Positions 1 through 4,871 of a DNA stretch of 7,344 nucleotides are shown one piece after another. A program made the position numbers and the translations under genes. Source of the stretch: Candidatus Rokuibacteriota bacterium (GTDB lineage: Bacteria; Methylomirabilota; Methylomirabilia; Rokubacteriales; CSP1-6); NCBI GenBank assembly GCA_003221435.1, contig QHRS01000285.1, forward strand, positions 1-7,344, read 5' to 3'. How positions within the stretch are numbered: position 1 is the stretch's first letter; every line of letters starts with the position of its first letter. The notes below the pieces were generated by a model. The model was not told the DNA's origin, did no database searches, and saw nothing but the letters and a program-made list of their open reading frames with translations.

Positions 1-790
1 GGAAGATGAAGACGAACGCGCCGAGGATCGGGCCGAAGAAGTTGGCGAAACCGCCCAGGAGCAGCATGAACACCAGGTTGCCGGAATGCGTCCAGTAGGC
101 GAGGAGCGGATCGGCCAGCCCCGTCGGCACCGCGAGCAGCGTGCCGCCGACGGCGCCGAAGACGGCGGCGATCAGGAACGCGTAGAGCCGGTAGCGCCGG
201 ACGCTCACGCCGACGCACTCCGCCTTCTCCGGGTTCTCACGGATCGCGCGGAGGCAGAGGCCGAACGGCGAGCGCACGATGCGCCACATCACCGCCGTCG
301 CCACGACGAGCAGCGCGAGCGAGTAGTAATAGTAGGGGCCCGTGAGGAATCCCACCTTGTCGAGATTGCCGAAGGCCGCGCCCAGGAGCTTCGGGCGCAG
401 CATGCGGATTCCCTCGTCGCCCCCGGTCAGGTTGTAGAACTTGTAGAGGAACGAGTAGAAGAGCATTCCGAACGCGAGCGTCAGCATGCCGAAGTAGATG
501 CGGACGTAGCGGACGCAGAGGAGCCCGACCGGGATCGCGGCCAGCAGCGCCACGAGGGCGGAGGCGAGCAGGATCAGCTCGAAGTGAAGGAGGCCGAAGC
601 CGCTGGTGAGCGTGGCCGCGGTGTAGGCCCCGACCGCGACGAAGAGCGCGTGGCCGAACGAGAGGAGCCCCGCGTAGCCGAAGAGGAGGTTCAACCCGAG
701 CAGCGCGATGCCGTAGCCGAAGAAGGGGAGCATCAGCGTTGCGTAGTAGTCGCGCCCGGCGACGGGGACGAGCGCGGCCCGGCCGATCAT
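1..790 (-). CDS. livM: Branched-chain amino acid ABC transporter permease LivM (3' end cut by window edge)
   Basis: Inner-membrane permease that pairs with LivH to form the channel of a Liv-type (HAAT family) importer for branched-chain or other amino acids, amides or small carboxylates. The minus-strand frame opens with ATG at 790 and stays open to the window edge, giving 263 residues. It is almost wholly hydrophobic. Recognisable LivM blocks are LLFGYAGLLSFGHALFVAVG near residues 32-51, a NLTGGDEGIR loop, the cytoplasmic coupling segment LCLRAIRENPEKAECVGV before RRYRLYAF, and LLLGGFANFFGPILGA near the edge. The family is usually about 300-350 residues, so a short C-terminal part and probably livG and livF lie to the left. 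The start overlaps the livH stop as ATGA, which indicates translational coupling. The exact substrate cannot be read from the permease. Confidence 0.93.
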   Translation of the reverse strand, partial: MIGRAALVPVAGRDYYATLMLPFFGYGIALLGLNLLFGYAGLLSFGHALFVAVGAYTAATLTSGFGLLHFELILLASALVALLAAIPVGLLCVRYVRIYFGMLTLAFGMLFYSFLYKFYNLTGGDEGIRMLRPKLLGAAFGNLDKVGFLTGPYYYYSLALLVVATAVMWRIVRSPFGLCLRAIRENPEKAECVGVSVRRYRLYAFLIAAVFGAVGGTLLAVPTGLADPLLAYWTHSGNLVFMLLLGGFANFFGPILGAFVFIF

Positions 791-1671
791 GCCGTCGCCT
801 TGCCAAGCAATCCCGCCGGTCTCAGGACGAGGACCGCGATCACGATCGCGTAGACGGCGAGCATTTCCAGCTCCGGGTAGGTCGCGATGGCGACGGCCTC
901 GAGCACGCCGACGATGAGCGCGCCGACGAAGGCGCCGCGCATGCTCCCGAGCCCGCCGATCACCACAACCGCGAAGGCCTCCACGATCAACTCGATCCCC
1001 ATCCCGGTCATCGCCGCGGTGGCGGGGATCACCAGCGCGCCGCCGACCGTGCCGAGCGCGGTGCCGAGCGTGAAGACGCGAGCGTAGACGCGCGCGATGT
1101 CGACGCCCAGCGCCTCGCTCATCTCGCGGTTCTCGGCGGTCGCACGAACGATGCGCCCGAAGCGGGTGCGCGCGAGTACCCAGCCCATCAGCGCCGCGAC
1201 CGCGCCGCCGGCGAGGATGACGATCAGGTTGTAGACGGGGATCGTCAGGCTCCCGAGGTGGACCTGGCCGTAGACGAGGTAGACCCCGCCGAGCTGCTGG
1301 GGCGCCGTGCCCCAGAAGAAACGGATGACGTCTTCGAACATCAGGACGAGGGCGAAGGTGAGGAGGAGCTGGAGGCTCTCGTCGCGGCCGTAGATGGTGC
1401 GGAGGATCCGCTCGATCAGCGGGCCGATCACCGAGAGCGCGAGGCCGCTGCCGACCAGCACGGCGACGAACAGCGGCGCCGGAACCCCGGCGCCGAGCGC
1501 CCACCTGACCGCGGAGACGCCGAAGTACGCGCCGAGCGCGTAGAACGACCCGCACGCGAGGTTCAGGATCTTCTGCACGCCGAAGACGAGCTGGAGCCCC
1601 GCGGCGACGAGGAACAGGACGGCGGCGTGGAAGACGCCGCCGAGGACGATCGCGACGCTCTGCTCGATCAG
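787..1671 (-). CDS. livH: Branched-chain amino acid ABC transporter permease LivH
   Basis: Inner-membrane permease, partner of LivM in a Liv-type importer. Family marks are QKILNLACGSFYALGAYFGV (the LivH 'N-A-G-M-GAY' block), the coupling loop RFGRIVRATAENREMSEALG, and VVIGGLGSMRGAFVGALIVG near the C-terminus. The nearest conventional start is GTG at 1578, but that begins inside the first membrane helix. The same frame upstream encodes a good LivH N-terminus (EQSVAIVLGGVFHAAVLF, then LVAAGLQLVFG), with no ATG, GTG or TTG. I therefore place the start at CTG 1671, which gives 294 residues, the usual family length, with GAGGG ten bases upstream. The CTG start is an inference. The stop overlaps the livM start by four bases. 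Confidence 0.92.
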   Translation of the reverse strand: MIEQSVAIVLGGVFHAAVLFLVAAGLQLVFGVQKILNLACGSFYALGAYFGVSAVRWALGAGVPAPLFVAVLVGSGLALSVIGPLIERILRTIYGRDESLQLLLTFALVLMFEDVIRFFWGTAPQQLGGVYLVYGQVHLGSLTIPVYNLIVILAGGAVAALMGWVLARTRFGRIVRATAENREMSEALGVDIARVYARVFTLGTALGTVGGALVIPATAAMTGMGIELIVEAFAVVVIGGLGSMRGAFVGALIVGVLEAVAIATYPELEMLAVYAIVIAVLVLRPAGLLGKATA

Positions 1672-1684
1672 GAGCGCGCGGCCC

Positions 1685-1783
1685 TCAGACCTTCCAGCCG
1701 TTGATCCAGTCGTAGAGGCCGACGCCGGAGGGCTTCTGGATCTCGCGCGTCGACATCACGCTGACGGGATCGATCGTCACGAA
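1685..1783 (-). pseudogene. Out-of-frame C-terminal tail of the substrate-binding protein
   Basis: Immediately after the early stop of the binding-protein frame, another minus-strand frame reads FVTIDPVSVMSTREIQ and then KPSGVGLYDWINGWKV before TGA at 1685-1687. Endings of the type 'D-F-x-x-x-D-P-V ... W-I-x-x-W-K' are what I expect at the C-terminus of Peripla_BP_6 binding proteins. This reads as the lost tail of the upstream gene. A -1 shift at about 1783 joins GMRGYR directly to FVTIDPV. An intact relative would be expected to carry additional residues between these two blocks, which suggests a deletion of length 3n+2 rather than a one-base error. The tail stop lies 13 bases before the proposed livH start, normal operon spacing. 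Confidence 0.6.
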
Positions 1784-2886
1784 CGATAGCCCCGCATCCC
1801 GGAGAGCGACTCCACCTCAACGCTCTCGAGCGCCTCGATGATCTGCCCGGTCGAGGGCCACCGGCCGCCGATCGCCCTCGCGGCGCGCTCCACCGCCGTC
1901 TTGTAGGCGACGATCGTGAAGTAGGCATGGTCGGATTCGTAATTCGGCCACTCCTTGAATGTCTCGTGCTGCCAGCGGACGAACTGGCGGAGGAGCCCGC
2001 TCGCGTTCGGCGCGTCGAAGTACATCGAGTTGTAGCCGAGGATCATGCCCTCGGGCGTGAACGCCTTCTTGAGCGACTCGTGCACGCCGCCGGCGGTGGA
2101 GAAGACGAGCTTCGTGCCGGCGGTGAGCCCCGCTGCGTGCGCCTGCTTGAGCAGGATGGGCGCGTCGCCGGACCAGAAGGACGAAAAGATCAGGTCCGGC
2201 TTGGCCTGCTGGAGCGCCGCGACGTGGGACGTGAAGTCGGTGGTGCCGAGCTTGGGCCACAGCTCCGCGACGGGCGTCACGCCGAGGTTGTGCTTCTTCA
2301 GAATTGCGAGGAACGTCGCCCAGCAGTCGCGGCCGTACGAGTAGTCGTTGTTGATGCCGGCGACGGTCCTGAACTTCCCTCTGAAGTGCTTCACCGTGAG
2401 GAGCGCCGCCATCACGGCCTCGGCCTCGTTGTCGACGCTCCGGAACGCGTACTTCGGCTTCGGCAGCGTCTCCTCGACGCCCTTCTGCGTCGTCGCGTCC
2501 CAGGACAGCCACAGGGCCTGGAGATCTTCGGCGACCGGACCGAGCGCGAGCCCGACCGCGGTGGAGATGCCGCCCGAGATGACGTCGACCCGCTGCTGGA
2601 GCGCGAGCTTCTGGAAGCGCTCGACCGTGTCCTTGGGGTTCGATTCTTCCTCGATCACCAGCTCGATCTTTCGCCCGAGGATGCCGCCCGCCGCGTTGAT
2701 GCGGTTCGCCGCCCAACGGACGCCGCGCTGGCCCGACTCGCCGACCGGCGCCGCGATGCCGCTCGTGATGACGAGCACGCCGATCTTGACGGGCGCCGGC
2801 TGGGCGAACGCAGGCGTCGCGCGGAACCGACTCGCGGCGGCCGCGCCGCCCATCAGCGTGAGGAAGCGTCGCCGACCCGCGATCAC
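1777..2886 (-). CDS. Tat-exported periplasmic substrate-binding protein of the Liv-type ABC transporter (apparently C-terminally truncated)
   Basis: Periplasmic binding protein (Peripla_BP_6 / leucine-binding type I fold) that delivers ligand to LivH/LivM. I chose GTG at 2886, preceded by GGAGG with a four-base gap; the frame is open far upstream but only inside the dehydrogenase gene. The N-terminus has a twin-arginine signal (RRRFL at residues 5-9, a short Ala-rich core, ATPAFA|Q near 28). The mature part shows VKIGVLVITSGIAAPVGESG, then NRINAAGGILGRKIELVIEE and SNPKDTVERFQKL, the classic entry to this family. Later come VAGINNDYSYGRDCWATFLA and FWSGDAPILLKQAHAAGL. The frame ends at 369 residues with GMRGYRS, earlier than usual, and a matching C-terminal tail follows in another frame (1685-1783). 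The protein is therefore probably truncated or the locus carries an indel. Ligand class is unknown; aliphatic amino acids, amides and aromatic acids are all used in this family. Confidence 0.88.
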   Translation of the reverse strand: MIAGRRRFLTLMGGAAAASRFRATPAFAQPAPVKIGVLVITSGIAAPVGESGQRGVRWAANRINAAGGILGRKIELVIEEESNPKDTVERFQKLALQQRVDVISGGISTAVGLALGPVAEDLQALWLSWDATTQKGVEETLPKPKYAFRSVDNEAEAVMAALLTVKHFRGKFRTVAGINNDYSYGRDCWATFLAILKKHNLGVTPVAELWPKLGTTDFTSHVAALQQAKPDLIFSSFWSGDAPILLKQAHAAGLTAGTKLVFSTAGGVHESLKKAFTPEGMILGYNSMYFDAPNASGLLRQFVRWQHETFKEWPNYESDHAYFTIVAYKTAVERAARAIGGRWPSTGQIIEALESVEVESLSGMRGYRS

Positions 2887-2924
2887 GTCCCCTCCCGCAT
2901 CACGCGCGAAGTCACGGTCGAGTC

Positions 2925-3968
2925 TCAGAACACGAAGACGCCCTTGCCGGTCGTCTGCGTGTCGAAGAGGCGGTATGCCTCCGCGGCCTGATCGAGCGTG
3001 AAGCGGTGCGTGAGCAGCCGCGTGAGCGGGATCTTCCGGTCCGCGACGAAGCGCGCGCATTCCCACTGACCGACGGTGCTGAAGGTCCACGAGGCGTGGA
3101 GGGTGAGCTGCCGGCGCAGCAGGTCCGGGCTGACGTCGAGGGTCACCGTGCCGCCCTCGCCTACGAAGCACACGCGCCCCCACGTGCACGCGCTTCTGAC
3201 GGCCGCCACCCGCGCCTCGGGGTTGCCCGTGCAGTCCAGGGCGGCCTCGACACCTTCGCCGCGGGTCAGCTCGCGCAGGGCCGACACGGGATCGACCGCG
3301 CGCGGGTCGATCACGGCGTCGGCCCCGAGCTCCGTCGCGAGTTGCCGGCGCTCCGCGGCGAGGTCGACCGCGAGGACGCGCGCGCCCATCGCCTTCCCGA
3401 GCATTGTCGCGCTCAGACCGACCGGCCCCTGACCGAAGATCGCGATCGTGTCGCGTCCTGACACGTCGATGCGCTTCAGGGCCCAGTACGCGGTGCCGGT
3501 CCCGCACGAGATGGTGGCGCCTTCCTCGAAGCTCAGCTCGTCGGGGAGGGGCACGAGCGTGCTCGCCGGCACCGTCATGAAGGGCGCGTGGCCGCCGTGC
3601 CCGGTCACGCCGTAGACGACGATGCCGTGGGGACAGAGCTGCGACCAGCCGACGCGGCAGTGCTTGCAGGATCCGCAGCCGCGGTAGTGATGGTCCATGA
3701 CGCGCTGGCCGACCCTCGCCTGACTCTCCGGGACGCCCGGCCCGACGGCCGCGACGACCCCGCACGGCTCGTGGCCCGCGATCACGGGGCCGCCGCCGCC
3801 CAGACCGAGAGCGGCGGTCGCGTTGCCCGCGGCGCGGTACATATGCAGGTCGCTGCCGCACATGCCCGACGCCCTGATCGCGATGACCACCTCACCGCGC
3901 CCCGGCGTCGGGTCGGGGAACTCCCGTAGCTCGAGCTTTCGCGCTCCCAGGAAGACGACTCCGCGCAT
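2925..3968 (-). CDS. Zinc-dependent medium-chain alcohol/polyol dehydrogenase
   Basis: Cytoplasmic NAD(P)-dependent oxidoreductase of the medium-chain (MDR) superfamily, 347 residues, normal for the family. Visible catalytic-zinc ligands are Cys37 in SGMCGSD, His66-Glu67 in GHEPCG, and Cys155 in ISCGTGTAYWA. The structural zinc is bound by Cys98, Cys101, Cys104 and Cys112 (CGSCKHC then LC). The Rossmann motif is GQGPVG at 179-184, and Asp202 at the end of the second strand favours NAD over NADP. It resembles threonine/sorbitol/butanediol-type dehydrogenases, but the substrate cannot be fixed. The ATG start at 3968 has AAGGAGG four bases upstream. It is the first gene of the operon, 38 bases before the binding protein, so it may oxidise the imported compound or a product of it. 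Confidence 0.9.
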   Translation of the reverse strand: MRGVVFLGARKLELREFPDPTPGRGEVVIAIRASGMCGSDLHMYRAAGNATAALGLGGGGPVIAGHEPCGVVAAVGPGVPESQARVGQRVMDHHYRGCGSCKHCRVGWSQLCPHGIVVYGVTGHGGHAPFMTVPASTLVPLPDELSFEEGATISCGTGTAYWALKRIDVSGRDTIAIFGQGPVGLSATMLGKAMGARVLAVDLAAERRQLATELGADAVIDPRAVDPVSALRELTRGEGVEAALDCTGNPEARVAAVRSACTWGRVCFVGEGGTVTLDVSPDLLRRQLTLHASWTFSTVGQWECARFVADRKIPLTRLLTHRFTLDQAAEAYRLFDTQTTGKGVFVF

Positions 3969-3972
3969 GCAT

Positions 3973-3979
3973 CCTCCTT
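3973..3979 (-). promoter_or_regulatory. Ribosome binding site of the dehydrogenase gene
   Basis: On the minus strand AAGGAGG lies four bases before ATG 3968. This near-perfect Shine-Dalgarno settles that start against the out-of-frame ATG at 3972. Confidence 0.8.
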
Positions 3980-4000
3980 GCGGTCACACGGCTCGCCCAC

Positions 4001-4029
4001 CTTATACGCTTTTGGCGCCGGCCGCTCAA
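4001..4029 (-). promoter_or_regulatory. Predicted sigma70-type promoter of the dehydrogenase-liv operon
   Basis: Reading the minus strand, TTGAGC (4024-4029, four of six matches to TTGACA) is followed by exactly 17 bases and then TATAAG (4001-4006, five of six matches to TATAAT). Transcription would start around 3994, leaving a leader of about 26 bases that contains the AAGGAGG site. In DNA this GC-rich, a TATAAG at the right place and spacing is unlikely by chance, but no experiment supports it. Confidence 0.6.
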
Positions 4030-4034
4030 AGCGT
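4006..4034. promoter_or_regulatory. Inverted repeat, candidate operator inside the promoter
   Basis: Perfect 7-bp arms ACGCTTT (4006-4012) and AAAGCGT (4028-4034) are separated by 15 bases, with centres 22 bp apart, about two helical turns. The arms touch the -10 and -35 elements of the predicted promoter. A dimeric repressor bound here would block RNA polymerase. The spacer also contains GGCGCC. The regulator is unknown. Short arms of this size can occur by chance. Confidence 0.35.
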
Positions 4035-4189
4035 TTCTCTTCTCACCGCGGGCGGTGCCGAGCGCCTTGATGCCGCACGCAGGCGCTTGTACCGTAGGTC
4101 GAGGCGCCGGCCGGCTCACGCGCCCGTTTGCGGACCGCGCCGGATGTCGAGGGCCTGAACCGAGCAGCAACCGACAAGGAGGACTCCTC
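4035..4189. other. Divergent intergenic region upstream of the ACT gene
   Basis: This is the right-hand part of the 221-base gap between the two divergent genes (3969-4189). No gene, tRNA or clear plus-strand promoter is evident. TTGATG at 4067-4072 is a possible -35, but the hexamer 17 bases on (TACCGT) is a poor -10. The open frame running from 4055 into the ACT gene lacks family similarity before 4190, and I treat it as untranslated leader. Confidence 0.4.
4176..4183 (+). promoter_or_regulatory. Ribosome binding site of the tandem-ACT gene
   Basis: AAGGAGGA sits six bases before GTG 4190. It decides the start of the ACT gene over the upstream in-frame start at 4055. Confidence 0.82.
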
Positions 4190-4579
4190 GTGCCCAAGGC
4201 GACTCACCTCGTCCTGAACCTCGAGTCGAAGCCCGGCGTGCTGGCGAAGATTTGTCGCGTGCTGGCCAGCGCCGGCGTGAACATCACCGCCCTTTATGCC
4301 GCCGAGACCGCAGGCCGAGGGAAGATCCGGATGCTCGTCAGCGACCGCGCCGGGGCCAGGGGAGCCCTGGAGGCGGCCAAGTATCGGGTCGCGGAGGAGC
4401 CAGTGCTGGTTCTGACCCTCGAGAACCGGCCCGGCATGATGGCCGAGGTCGCGGAGAAGCTCGCGCAGGCGAAGATCAATATCAAGTTCGTCTACTCTAC
4501 GGCGGCGGCCCAGACCGGCGCGACGGTCGTCCTGGCCGTCTCGAACGTCGACAAGGCCGCGGCGTTGCTCGGGGCCTAG
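4190..4579 (+). CDS. Stand-alone tandem ACT-domain protein
   Basis: Small cytoplasmic protein of 129 residues built from two ACT ligand-binding domains and nothing else. The first domain spans about residues 5-66 (THLVLNLESKPGVLAKICRV, then SAGVNITALYAAET), the second about 72-127 (VLVLTLENRPGMMAEVAEKL, then INIKFVYST). Both keep the Pro-Gly turn before the first helix that normally forms part of the amino-acid site at ACT dimer interfaces. Similar free-standing ACT-pair proteins (COG4747 type) are thought to be amino-acid-responsive regulators, generally without a DNA-binding domain, so a direct repressor role is unlikely here. It starts at GTG 4190 behind a strong AAGGAGGA. Its divergent position beside an amino-acid-type ABC transporter operon hints at sensing the same ligand, but this is only positional inference. 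Confidence 0.88.
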   Translation: MPKATHLVLNLESKPGVLAKICRVLASAGVNITALYAAETAGRGKIRMLVSDRAGARGALEAAKYRVAEEPVLVLTLENRPGMMAEVAEKLAQAKINIKFVYSTAAAQTGATVVLAVSNVDKAAALLGA

Positions 4580-4585
4580 ATCATC

Positions 4586-4610
4586 GGGGGGGGCCGCCGA
4601 GGCCCCCTCC
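4586..4610 (+). terminator. GC-rich hairpin after the ACT gene, possible terminator
   Basis: Seven bases after the TAG stop, GGGGGCC (4589-4595) pairs perfectly with GGCCCCC (4601-4607) around the loop GCCGA. Three more pairs extend it, one of them G-U, giving a stem of about ten pairs. No T-run follows, so it is not a canonical intrinsic terminator. It may act as a transcription pause or end, or as a 3' stabiliser. Confidence 0.45.
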
Positions 4611-4871
4611 GAGCCACCCCCGGGACGTACGTCGCGGCGAGGAGCGCCCGGGCCAGCGACGCAGATGGGCTGCACTTGCCGCGCATCCCGCACAGCGAGT
4701 ACCCGCTCAGTTCCACGGCAACGACGACCGGGTCGACGTCGAGAGCCTCTTCCTCGGCTGAGGGGCAGGGCGTGCTAACTCCGCAGGGCATCAAGGGAAT
4801 CCGCATCGCTCGCGGTCCCGGTCGAGGTCACCCCGTTGTTCCGCCTCCTCGTCTCCTGCTAAGCTCAAGGG
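4611..4871. other. Intergenic region with no supported gene
   Basis: About 260 bases between the ACT gene and the repeat-protein gene. The only notable open frame is a 76-codon minus-strand one (4576-4806). It runs through the terminator hairpin, lacks a ribosome binding site and matches no family I recognise. I see no tRNA, repeat array or insertion-sequence end here. Confidence 0.4.
4836..4865 (+). promoter_or_regulatory. Weak candidate promoter of the repeat-protein gene
   Basis: TTGTTC (4836-4841), 18 bases, then TAAGCT (4860-4865), which fits the relaxed TANNNT -10 pattern. The last base of the -10 is six bases before ATG 4872, so a transcript would begin at or next to the start codon. 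The hexamers themselves are weak. Confidence 0.25.

Noticed and set aside
739..1704. Plus-strand open frame of 321 codons antisense to livH
   Set aside because: Low-complexity charged sequence typical of an antisense shadow. LivH on the minus strand is unmistakable.
1927..2991. Long plus-strand open frame (354 codons) antisense to the binding protein
   Set aside because: It is rich in Arg, Glu, Asp and Ala from GC-biased codons and has no family signature. The opposite strand encodes a clear binding protein.
1777..3861. 694-codon minus-strand frame suggesting a fusion upstream of the binding protein
   Set aside because: The part above 2886 overlaps the dehydrogenase in another frame and is Arg/Gly-rich nonsense. 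A ribosome site and Tat signal mark the true start at 2886.
4055..4189. N-terminal extension of the ACT gene by 45 codons
   Set aside because: The extension has no ACT character, and the strong AAGGAGGA lies directly before GTG 4190.
4576..4806. 76-codon minus-strand frame with CGMRGKC
   Set aside because: No ribosome site, no recognised family, and it crosses the hairpin after the ACT gene. A decayed gene remnant cannot be excluded, but nothing supports one.
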